A stretch of DNA of 64,000 bases from Parapristionchus giblindavisi (Eukaryota > Nematoda > Chromadorea > Rhabditida > Diplogasteridae), in assembly GCA_943737045.1 (NCBI GenBank), contig CALSFV010000069.1:124001-188000 (forward strand), written 5' to 3'. A program made the translations under genes and the position numbers. The notes under the pieces were generated by a model that was not told where the DNA came from, did no database searches, and was given only the letters and a program-made list of their open reading frames with translations. Below are positions 11,942-22,400 of the stretch, piece by piece. Every line of letters begins with the position of its first letter. Within the stretch, counting starts at the first letter, position 1.

Positions 11942-13081
11942 ATCACGCCTGTTACGAGAGAATCGAGCTAAAATGGCAATTCTTCGGAATGGACCGAAAA
12001 TCATGAAATGAGTTAGCATCAGTTTTCGGTACCTCTAGGCATGCCCTACCATCCCCCAAAGTCCCATTGTGTAAATATCACTCTGGAGCTCCCTACACCG
12101 GTTCGGTCATCCGGGAACCCAACTTTGAACTCAAATATCTCGGTTCAGGTGCATTTCTGTGAAAAAACTACCACAAGGGAAACCCCCGCTATTTTTCCGT
12201 GCTCTATCGATCTAAACAAGCCAGAGGTCATGAAAGTGCTTCCGAACAGCGCTACACTATGGGCCAAATAACTCAAAACCTGCCGATTCGGCGCGGCAAA
12301 GCCTGAAATATGTTATGTAACTTTTCGAGGGCTACAAAATGAGTGGTTTACGAAAAAAATACGTCCATGGAGACTTGTGGATCATCCCCTTGGAAATTTC
12401 TTGATGATTTGAAGTCATTTACGCAACCCACAATCTCTCGTTTTACACACTCTCTCGCATATTCCTTTTCATTCCATTCCATTCCATTCTACACCGCACG
12501 GTCTCGAGCGCGCGGTGCGGAATGAAACATATCGTTTTCACCCTTTCTCTCCCCTCTATTTCTTTCACTCTCCGGCGAGAGAGAGTGTGAAACGAGAGAT
12601 TGTGATTGGGCGACAATGACTTCAAATCATCAGGAAATTTCAAAGGGGATGATCCACGCGTCTCCATGGACGTATTTTTTTCGTAAACCACTCATTTTGT
12701 AGCCCTCGAAAAGTCACATAACATATTTCAGGCTTTGCCGCGCCGAATCGGCATGTTTTGAGTTATTTGGCCCATAGTGTAGCGATGTTTGGAAGCACTT
12801 TCATGACCTCTGGATTGTTTAGATCGATAGAGCACGGAAAAATAGCGGGGGTTTCCCTCTTGGTAGTTTTTCATAGAAATGCACCAGAACCGAGATATTT
12901 GCGTTCAAAGTTGGGTTCCCGGATAACCGACCCGGTGTAGGGAGCCCCAGTATGATATTTACACAATGGGACTTTGGGGGTTGGTAGGGCATGCCTGAAC
13001 AAGAATAAAACTGGGGAGAACTCGTTTTGTGATTTTTCTCCATTCCGGTCGTTAGCTCGATTCTCTCGTGACAGGCGTGAT
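11942..13081. mobile_element. Foldback element, family A copy 1
   Basis: Begins ATCACGCCTGTTACGAGAGA and ends with the complement (TCTCTCGTGACAGGCGTGAT at 13081). The arms match over several hundred bases, with a GC-rich centre near 12490-12580 containing AGAGAGAGTGTGAAACGAGA-like sequence. A second copy of the same family lies at 56587-57703. Short frames translated from the arms are conserved between copies only because the DNA is. Sits 6 bp from the next element, 13091-14862. Confidence 0.9.
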
Positions 13082-13090
13082 ATTGTTTAA

Positions 13091-14862
13091 GACACCGGCT
13101 CAGTAAGATTCGAGGGTTGAGCCAGTGACCCCGGACATCGACCTCACCGATTTGGCCCAAAATTTTTTTATGGATACCCCCATGGGCCCCCATCACAAAA
13201 TGGGTATTCATTTTGGCTGGTTCCTTGAAACACAGATGTGGCGGGTTTTCGAAATTTGAAAACTCGATTTTCACCAGAAAAAAATGGAGCGACCTAGGAC
13301 CAATGTTAGTGTCGATTAATTATAAGTATAAATAGACAACAAAAACTGGCTATACGACGGTCCGGAGATCCGATCGCAAACTGATTTTTTTACCTCCTCA
13401 AAACATTCTAAAATTAATTAAAATTTTAAAACAAAAAAGTGCAGTCCAATTTTTGCCTTATCTTATAGAGCAAAAAATTCCGCGTCGAATAAGGGAAAAA
13501 AATCAAAAATCGAAGGACCCGTCTTTTGAGATAAATGAACCTGAAGATGACCCGAAAATATTTTTCTTTTCAAACCCTCTCATGTATGTACTCATATTGA
13601 AGAGCTCCTCGAGTAGAACAACTTTCATGTTGAAGGTTTTGTCTGAAACTCATGTACAAGAGAAATACATGAATTAAGATTTATTGGATCCAAATCTTTA
13701 TTATCGCTTGTATCTTGAGAACAAACGACTTTCATAGAATACGACCAACATAGAAAATGATGTACTTGACGAGTACTTTAAAATGAGTATAAACATGGCA
13801 AGGTCTCGACAACTTTTTTTTTCAATACTAATTTCCAGGCCATTTTTTTCAGCATGGGGGTCTACAATTTTTTTTCGTGAAACAATAAAGTAAGTATGGA
13901 TTTTTGCGTTCTACAATATAGGCGTAATCGCTTTGTACACAAAAAATATTTTACTTTCGTTTTACTCAAAATTGTGTGAACAACCGTGCGAATAAATAAA
14001 ACTCATGTATATCTCTTGCACATGAGTTTCAGACAAAACCTTCAACATGAAAGTTGTTCTACTCGAGGAGCTCTTCAATATGAGTACAAACATGAGGGGG
14101 TTTGAAAAGAAAAATATTTTCGGGTCATCTTCAGGTTCATTTATCTCAAAAGACGGGTCCTTCGATTTTTGATTTTTTTCCCTTATTCGACGCGGAATTT
14201 TTTGCTCTATAAGATAAGGCAAAAATTGGACTGCACTTTTTTGTTTTAAAATATTTTATTTTCGTTTCACTCAAAATTAGCAGAAAAACGTGTGTAACTC
14301 TCTTGTACATGAGTTTCAGACAAAACCTTCAACATGAAAGTTGTTCTACTCGAGGAGCTCTTCAATATGAGTATATACATGAGGGGGTTTGAAAAGAAAA
14401 ATATTTTCGGGTCATCTTCAGGTTCATTTATCTCAAAAGACGGGTCCTTCGATTTTTGATTTTTTTCCCTTATTCGACGCGGAATTTTTTGCTCTATAAG
14501 ATAAGGCAAAAATTGGACTGCACTTTTTTGTTTTAAAATTTTAATTAATTTTAGAATGTTTTGAGGAGGTAAAAAAATCAGTTTGCGATCGGATCTCCGG
14601 ACCGTCGTATAGCCAGTTTTTGTTGTCTATTTATACTTATAATTAATCGACACTAACATTGGTCCTAGATCGCTCCATTTTTTTCTGGTGAAAATCGAGT
14701 TTTCAAATTTCGAAAACCCGCCACATCTGTGTTTCAAGGAACCAGCCAAAATGAATACCCATTTTGTGATGGGGGCCCATGGGGGTATCCATAAACAAAA
14801 TTTTGGGCCAAATCGGTGAGGTCGATGTCCGGCACTTCCTGGAATCTTACTGAGCCGATGTC
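13091..14862. mobile_element. TTAA-flanked foldback element
   Basis: The ends GACACCGGCTCAGTAAGATT and its inverse (AATCTTACTGAGCCGATGTC) are each bordered by TTAA (13087-13090 and 14863-14866), the target duplication typical of piggyBac-type elements. Inside, one arm carries a block at about 13430-13680 and the other carries the inverted block twice (13962-14230 and 14267-14520), so an internal duplication has occurred. The block can be translated (PYLIEQKIPRRIREKNQK...), nearly identical in all three copies. No piggyBac transposase domain was seen. Confidence 0.85.
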
Positions 14863-15059
14863 TTAACTGAATAATAATTATAATCAACAAATGATCGAAC
14901 ATTTCGTTCTTATCAAATTCGTTCAGAGAATTCATTTATTCCAATAAAACAATATTATTTTCTTTTTAGGTACAATATGCTTAATGTTTTAAAAAAATTT
15001 TTATAACGACTGCTCATCACATATGAATACTCTATTCCGAACACTTCACTCAGAGAAAA

Positions 15060-15415
15060 ATGCTTAAAGGTGGACTCCCGCGAATATTTTCGTAAAGAAA
15101 CTATAAAGACAGAAAGGTAGCAAAAGTTATTCTACCTACCGTCCACTATTTATTTTTTTGTTGATCTGTTCAATGATCGATAGAAACATGAATGAACCAT
15201 CAGACCCGTGCAGGGAAAGGCGCGCTTTTTGAAAATTGAGAAAATTCGGCAATAGGATTCGAACTTGCGACAAATGGGTAACAACTCTGAACGTTTACCA
15301 CTGCGCTATGGGATAGGTGAGAGAATGTGTTAACATCTCGCACATCACTTGGCATTTGCGCAAGAGAGATGTGAGGGATTATCATGAATATTCGCAGATC
15401 TCCACCTTTAACCTC
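15060..15415. mobile_element. MITE/SINE-like element with a tRNA-like core
   Basis: AAAGGTGGACTCCCGCGAATATT near 15066 (first 20 bases typical of the arm) faces AATATTCGCAGATCTCCACC near 15388, an imperfect terminal inverted repeat. The core contains the tRNA-like segment listed separately. Located about 300 bp upstream of the collagen start. Confidence 0.5.
15246..15315 (-). other. tRNA-like (pol III promoter-like) sequence
   Basis: On the minus strand the sequence reads TAGCGCAGTGGTAAACG followed about 35 bases later by AGTTCGAATCC, good matches to internal A and B boxes. An intact acceptor stem could not be formed with confidence, so it is more likely a tRNA-derived repeat than a working tRNA gene. 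Confidence 0.45.
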
Positions 15416-15713
15416 CAGGGCGAAAAACCGGGAAAAAAGATGATTGAGTCTATCATAGAGAATTGCATTTTCATATTATAGAATGCTTCGTTATCAACAA
15501 AATATTTTTCCAATAACAATACTAATAATTAGTCTTGAATTAATGTGATTATTCATTTAGTCATTATTTTACTGTATATTCAACCGAGTACAAAACTATG
15601 ATACGTGACCATGAATGTAAATAGTGGAACGATTTAATCTGAAGGATTAATGGATAATGACTGGTCTATCTTAGTATATAGATGGATAGACTATCTATTC
15701 TATCTATTCATTC

Positions 15714-17163
15714 ATGGTTTCAGCTCAACAAATTCTTCTTTTTTCTTCATTATCTTCATTGTTTATCATATCGATATCAATATGGTCAGTTTCATATCAT
15801 TAAAATCAATAAAATGATATTTATTAGGTCATTGTATTCGATTATAAAAGAAGGAGAATCTATTCGTATTAATCTTGAAGAAGAAATAGAATCATTTATT
15901 AAAGTAGAATCATCAATATCATCATCATTTCCATTAATTCGTAGATCTCGTCAATTTCTTCCATCTCGATATCCACTTTGTTCTTGTCAATTCAATACAA
16001 AATGTCCATTAGGAAAAGCAGGGAAACCAGGTTGGAGTATACTGTATATTGATACGAATCATTGATTATACTATAGTATTGAAGGTCGACCTGGTATTGA
16101 TGGTCTACCAGGAATGAAAGGAAAAGATGGAGAAGAAGGACAAATTGGTCATCTACCCTTATCTATGGCTTTTCCTATTAGAGGATGTAGAGTATGTCCA
16201 TATGGAAAGAAAGGAAAACATGGAATACCTGGACCTATTGGATCTAAGGTTATTTTATATTCATTTCTTTACTATCTCTAATAGTAAATAATTATAAGTA
16301 GTTTGTTTCTGTTGAGAAAATAGTATTGTTGTGTATAATTTTGGATGGAGATGAGAGATATAGAGGGATGACCATATATGAAAAGGATATTGTACGGATT
16401 GTATTGTATTGTATTTATTAATTTGACCTGTAGTTTGATTGTGGCTCCACTATTGTTCTTTATGTCTAGGGTGGAATAGGAGAAGAAGGGATGAAAGGAA
16501 TGAATGGAATGGATGGATTAAAAGGACCAACAGGGAAAGAAGGTCTCAAGGGTAAAGATGGAAAACAAGGAGTTACAGGTTAATATTATTACATTTGTAC
16601 TTATGAAGTATAATATTTATTAAGGTCTTCCTGGAGTACCCGGAATGAATGGAATTAATGGAACAAAAGGTCCCGATGGAGAAAAAGGAGTGCCTGGTCT
16701 ATTTGGTGAACCTGGAGATAAAGGACCTATCGGACATCCTGGTAAAGAAGGAAAAGATGGAATAGAAGGTAATGAAGGACCTATTGGAAGAATTGGAAGA
16801 AAAGGACAAAGAGGTATGTATATGGGACATTTTATATAGATAAAAGAAATCTATCATAAGTCTCGGTCAAGTAGTCTCTTCTAATCCTTTTACATATGAA
16901 TGAAACATTGAATAGAAAGACTATCTATGTTTTGACCTTCACCTTCTATTACATAGATTGATGATACAAACAAAAAGAAATTAAATGAAACATTTTGTGA
17001 TTAGACTCAGACTGTACCATGTAGTACGACTTTCATTATAGGATCTCAAGGTAAAAATGGAATGAAAGGAGAACCGGGAGAAGATGAAGGATATTGTAAA
17101 TGTCCAATTAGAACTATTGTATCTAAAGATAATGAAGAGAATGATCATTCATTTGAACAATAA
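15714..17163 (+). CDS. Cuticle collagen
   Basis: Six exons (15714-15784, 15828-16030, 16085-16248, 16470-16578, 16625-16813, 17042-17163) join in phase to 285 residues, typical of nematode cuticle collagens. Residues 5-30 are hydrophobic and act as signal/anchor. RRSRQ near residue 63-67 resembles the subtilisin-like processing site found in the N-terminal homology boxes. Gly-X-Y runs follow, interrupted by cysteine knots: CSCQF..KCPLG before the first run, a CRVC break in the middle, and YCKC near the C terminus. Such chains trimerise in the secretory pathway and are cross-linked into the extracellular cuticle. All introns are GT-AG. Its neighbour on the same strand is a cuticlin, another cuticle component, though they are separate genes with 0.9 kb between. 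Confidence 0.95.
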
Positions 17164-18038
17164 ACTTGTAATGTATTCATAAATGTTGAATAAATATAAA
17201 TGAGAAGTATCTACTCTACTCAATTCCTATTCTTTGTCATATTAAGGTTCAGGATCCGTAGATGAAGAGATAGACAAATAGATGATGGGTTCTATTGAGT
17301 ATGAATAAAGTGTGTCAAGCAAAAGTATATTTGTATATGCTCCTCGTTCTATTCTAGAATGGAATAGAATGAACATTGTTATAAAGACTGGTCTTATATT
17401 CTATTCAAAAGATATTCTATTCACTTCTTATAAACTATTCATTTCCATTTCATTCAGATATCATACATATCCATTGACCGAAAACTAATCTCTTATACTT
17501 TTTATTCTTATTCCTCTTATAGTACTTCTTCATTCCATTCTATTCATTAATGTATATTATCATGGGTACGTTTGACTTATTCCAAGGGTCAACTATTCCA
17601 TTCAATCCGAATATCTTAATGAGCCATTCATTCCATACAAAGATTCGAAGAGGTCGTCAAAAGAGAGATGTAAGGGGGTGGAGGGGGTAAGGGTATGGTA
17701 TAGTCCCCGCCCATTTCATCCAATACTCAAGATGGTATAGATGGTACTAGTTAGTGACTCCATCTCTCATTTCATATATCAGTCTTTCTTTTCATTTACC
17801 ATCTGTCTATCCATTCAATTCATTCACTTCATATTGTAAGTCATTCCTCACCTGTCTCATCATTCTTTCCATTTATATCCTTCCTTTCACCTTTAAAGGG
17901 GGTCTTTCATATAGTTCATATTCACTTTCTCCATTCACTTCTTCATACATCTTCTACTACATCTTATATTCTCTTTCAGTCATCGCTAACTTCTTTTTCA
18001 AAATGAGATCAATACTAAGAATAGATATTTTCAGATAA
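17164..18038. other. Spacer between collagen and cuticlin genes
   Basis: AATAAATAT near 17190 is a plausible poly(A) signal for the collagen. The remainder is AT/pyrimidine-rich and should include the cuticlin promoter. The frame at 17754-18038 has no motif and is not supported as a gene. Confidence 0.45.
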
Positions 18039-21000
18039 ATGGAATTATTTGTGTTACTACTCTCGCTTCCTATATTTGGTTCAGCAATCAAAAATGAATT
18101 TGATAATGCCTTAACTGGTTAGATATTCTTATCTATCATCATTATCTATAATATATACTATCAGGGTCTCCATCAGTTTCATGTAATCGTGGTTCAATAT
18201 CATTAGATATCCCATCTTCTCATGGAGCTCCTTCTGTTGTTTTTGCTAAAGGACATTTCAATAAGGATGATTGTTCATTCAGGAATGCAACTCATATTAC
18301 ATTTGATTTTGATAAATGTAATATTCGAAGAAAGAGAGAGGTAAGATATGAATATATATATCATAAGTGAGTAAGAAATAAAGATGGAGAAGGAGTGAGA
18401 AGAATAGATTGGTACTAGAATGGATATATAGATTGAATGTATATTGAAGTATTCATTGACCCTTATCTAATCCATCTCTCATTCTATTATATTCAATCAC
18501 TCTAAAGAATGAATTATTATTCAAAAATGACCTAGAGAAAGAGATCGTATATTAATTATGAAAATTATATTACGTAATCACTTTTAAAAGAATTTTTAAG
18601 ATTTAACTAATTTTTTAAAAGAATATATTATTAAAAAAAGATTTTAAAAAATTTCCTGAAAAGTTCAACAAAAAGAGTGAATGAATTCCATCAATTCTAT
18701 CCATTTTTATGATATATATCATCTCCTTATTCCATTGAAGGTGAATCCGAAAGGAATGGCTTATTCAATGACTGTTGTTGTTCAACTTCATCCATTATTC
18801 ATCACTAAGGTACAGTACTCTTTCTTCTATAATGATCTTATCATTTAGACTCCTCCCACTTTCTTATCTTTTCATATTATAGGTAGATAAAGCATATGCC
18901 GTTCGTTGTTTTTATATGGAAGCTGAGAAGAATGTTGGATCTGAACTAAAAGTCAAGTAAGTTATTCAATCTTTTTTTTCTAAGTCAAGTCTTTTAGTTG
19001 CATGGATATAGTTCATAGGGCAATCCGGGTCAAGAGGAAGGCGTATCCCCCCCCCCCCCCCCTAACTCTCCCTCTCCCTTCCCCCTCAATCTACCTCAGT
19101 AACATTTCATAGCACCCCTTTCCTTTTTTACAACATGAAGGTTAATGGGATTGGTTGTCAACTCTTCGGAATAGATCTATTGAGTATATAGAATAGAATA
19201 TTGATAATGAATGAATTGATTAAGTGAATTGACGACTCAACTTCTATCACAAGAGAATGAACAACCAACATGTGTTTATTCACTACATAAGGAATCATCG
19301 AATGGACCTCTTGTCAGATATGCTCATGTTAGTTTATTCTATCATACTATTTAAATAGATATTGCTAATCTAAGCAAAAGAATAGAATAAGTGAATAGAG
19401 GTGTTCCATCTCTCTTCATCTATTCATTCTCTCAAGGTGATACTCATTATTCGAGGACTTTCTTAGATGAATACAATGTCGGTAGATGAACACTAATCAT
19501 AGATCTTCATTATGATCACTATATCCGGTATCCTAGAAGGGCAGAGGGAGAGGGAGAGGGAGAGGGAGAGGGAGAGGGAGAGAGAGGTAGAGGGAGAGGA
19601 TGAACAATGGCATTCACACAGTCTATTTCTATCCCGACCTTTTCCCACTCAATTATAAGAGTCTAGATATGGTAATCTTAACCCCCTCCACTATTTTGAA
19701 TGTACTTTAGTATGGAGACTAACGGAAGTGTGGAAGAAGAAGATGTAAAGAGGGAGAGATAGAGAGGGAGAAGGAGAGATAGACAGGGAGAGGGAGAGAT
19801 AGAGAGGGAGAGATAGAGAGGGAGAGATAGAGAGGGAGAGATAGAGAGGGAGATATAGAGATAGAGAGGGAGAGGGAGAGATAGAGAGGGAGAGGGAGAG
19901 ATAGAGAGGGAGAGGGAGAGATAGAGAGGGAGAGGGAGAGATAGAGAGGGAGAGGGAGAGATAGAGGGGGAGAGGAAGAGATAGAGAGGGAGAGGGAGAG
20001 ATAGAGAGGGAGAGGGAGAGATAGAAAGAGGGAGGAGAGGTATACCTATCAATGCATGTATGAGGTTAAAGGGATACAAATAGATGATGGATAGTATAGT
20101 TTATGGTTAGAATGGGAATGAATTGGTTGAATGATTTGTGTTCTAAAGTTGAATAGAAGACATATAAGAATTGTATCATTTGTATTCCATCAATCAAATC
20201 TCATTCTATATGATGTATAAGATAGCAGTAGATATCTAAAATAATCATAGATCATTTGAGAAAAAAAGATGAGAGTACGATTCAGCGATCTTCGAAATAT
20301 TTTTGAAAAAATCGAGTTTTTTTTTCGATGTTCAAAATTTAAAACTATTTTCACATTTTTTTCAAATATCTCAAAGAACTATCTCAAATAATTCAATAAT
20401 TTTATCCTAATAACAAGTGAAATTGAATGATTAACTACTCTTTTTCGTTTAATTTTTTTGCATTTATTTTCTGATATTTTTTCTGCTTTTTTTGATGAAA
20501 ATTTCGAAAAATTTCATTATACTAAAGACTGAGGAAAAAGATTGATATGAATATAGATAGATTATGTTGTAGGTAGGAGATACAGTATATCATGTATGGG
20601 ATTGATATGAATATAGATAGATTATGTTGTAGGTAGGAGATACAGTATATCATGTATGGGATTGTCCATTGATATGAATATAGATAGATTATGTTGTAGG
20701 TAGGAGATACAGTATATCATGTATGGGATTGTCCATTGATATGAATATAGATAGATTATGTTGTAGGTAGGAGATACAGTATATCATGTATGGGATTGTC
20801 CATCGGATTCATATGCAATGATGATTCATTCATGTGTTGTACAAGATGGACAAGGACAAGAATCTAAAGTTGTTGATGAAAATGGGTGAGGATTATAATA
20901 TATTTCCTCTTTCATTCATTCATTCATATATTCTATATTGAAGATGTTCAACTGATACATATCTTATGCCTGAATTAGTATATAATAAAGATCTAACTAG

Positions 21001-22030
21001 AACATTCACTGTAAGTTCATTCAATTTATTCATTAAATTAATAATCAATAATCATTTAAAGGCCGTGAATGCATTCAATTTCCCAGATGTAACTTCAGTT
21101 CAATTCTCATGTCAAATAAAACTTTGTTTCAAAGGAAGTGGTGGATGTGATAGTATAACTGTTAGTCATAGTATATTACTCATATGAATATTCTATTCCA
21201 TTTAAGCCTCCAAGATGTAATGGAAATATAGGACATGAAAATAATAAAGAAGTAGAAGTTATTAATGAAACTACTACAAAGAATAATGAAGAATTAGAGA
21301 AAGAAGAATTCTTAACAACTTCATCTTCTAAGATTATTGATGATTTGATATTTGGAGAAGTTCAAGTATAATCAATCAATATGAATACAGTAATCATAAC
21401 TATCTTTATAGGATACAAATGAATTGACATCTGAATCAACAATCGCATCATCTCCATCTACTACTTCTACTACAACATCTCCATCTACAACTACGTCAGA
21501 AGAGATAATCACTACTACAATTGTGTATAAAAGAGATAATGATACTGAATCAACTCCATTCCCTACTCCTAAATCATTGAGAGACTTCATTAAGGTATCA
21601 ACAATATCATTAGATCATTATATAAATATTTTATATCATATTATATTTTGTTTCAGACAAAATATGGAGATTCTATAGAAGGAAGTGGATTAGAGAATGA
21701 ATTGAATGAAAGAGAAGAGAAAAGAGATATAAAGAGAAGAGATACTGATACTCTTGATCTTGATATATCTAGTCCTGAATTAACTATTCTTGATAAGGAA
21801 TCAGGTAAAAACATCAATTCAATCAATAAATATTAATGAATATATTGATTATAGATGGATATGAGACAGAAAGACCAAGAGCTTTATCATCAAAATCTCC
21901 AATGGTTAATTCAGTTTGTGTTCCATTGACTGCATTTTGGTTATTGATTGGATTAGTTCTTCTATCTCTTTCATTCATATTAGCTGCTATATATAAATCA
22001 TCATCTAAACAAGGTTTCGTTCAATTCTAG
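18039..22030 (+). CDS. Cuticlin-type ZP-domain transmembrane protein
   Basis: Twelve exons (18039-18117, 18165-18340, 18741-18809, 18883-18956, 19225-19327, 20767-20885, 20944-21010, 21062-21160, 21207-21365, 21412-21594, 21657-21804, 21855-22030) join in phase to 483 residues. A signal peptide (about 1-16) is followed by a ZP domain from Cys33 to about residue 266, with nematode cuticlin signatures QPTCVYSLHKES, VYHVWDCPSDSYAMMIHSC, GCSTDTYLMPELVY and FNFPDVTSVQFSCQIKLC. A Thr/Ser-rich linker leads to a dibasic IKRRD (about 401-405) that could be the furin-type release site, and a transmembrane helix at about 448-472. Cuticlins polymerise into cuticle ridges or apical matrix. Intron 5 (19328-20766) is unusually long; its 3' end and the start of exon 6 are tandemly duplicated (see 20541-20801). 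Confidence 0.95.
19541..20036. repeat. Purine (GAGAGG) low-complexity tracts in cuticlin intron 5
   Basis: Two tracts of GGGAGA / GATAGAGAGGGA repeats (about 19543-19600 and 19750-20036). The long frame on the minus strand (19678-20079) is only the translation of this repeat and is not a gene. Confidence 0.9.
20541..20801 (+). repeat. 60/67-bp tandem repeat spanning a splice acceptor, four copies
   Basis: Copies start at 20541, 20601, 20668 and 20735. Each holds intron sequence (ATTGATATGAATATAGATAG), the acceptor TTGTAG and the first ~34 bases of cuticlin exon 6 (GTAGGAGATACAGTATATCA...). The first copy lacks a 7-bp piece (GTCCATT) that is found in the others. Only the last copy continues into the full exon; reading on from an earlier copy reaches a TGA within 15 codons. 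Confidence 0.95.
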
Positions 22031-22400
22031 ATCATATCTCTTACATTTATTAGTTCATCTCCTTTCCTTGCTCATATCATTCATTTATTTCTTCATTATG
22101 AGTCAAACTCAATTCATTCAAATCTTCATTTCATTTCCTTTAAACTAAACACGGGATTCAACATTATATAGAATACTCAAGTAATAATGAATTCTATCGT
22201 TTGCAATCATAGTATTTATTTATTTATTTATGTACTTAGGATAAGTTATTCCTAACGCCAGAATCTATGCAATTCTGGTGAATATTATTATGATTTATTG
22301 TGTAATCATTAATAATGTTTTTTATTTGTTGAAAGAATCCATAATAATGTTGAGTGAATTTGAGAATAAACTCGAATTGTGATTAATTGAATTGACGTCG
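22031..22400. other. Convergent spacer between cuticlin and flippase
   Basis: Short AT-rich spacer between two convergent stop codons; no exon or repeat recognised apart from a TTTA run near 22210. Confidence 0.5.

Noticed and set aside
12041..13274. Frames conserved between the two family-A foldbacks
   Set aside because: Conservation is at DNA level in both arms and all frames; no catalytic or structural motif appears.
19678..20079. 133-codon minus-strand frame
   Set aside because: It is the translation of a GGGAGA repeat in a cuticlin intron.
20541..20801. CRISPR-like array or satellite
   Set aside because: Repeats are directly adjacent without variable spacers, and their sequence is explained by duplication of an intron/exon edge.
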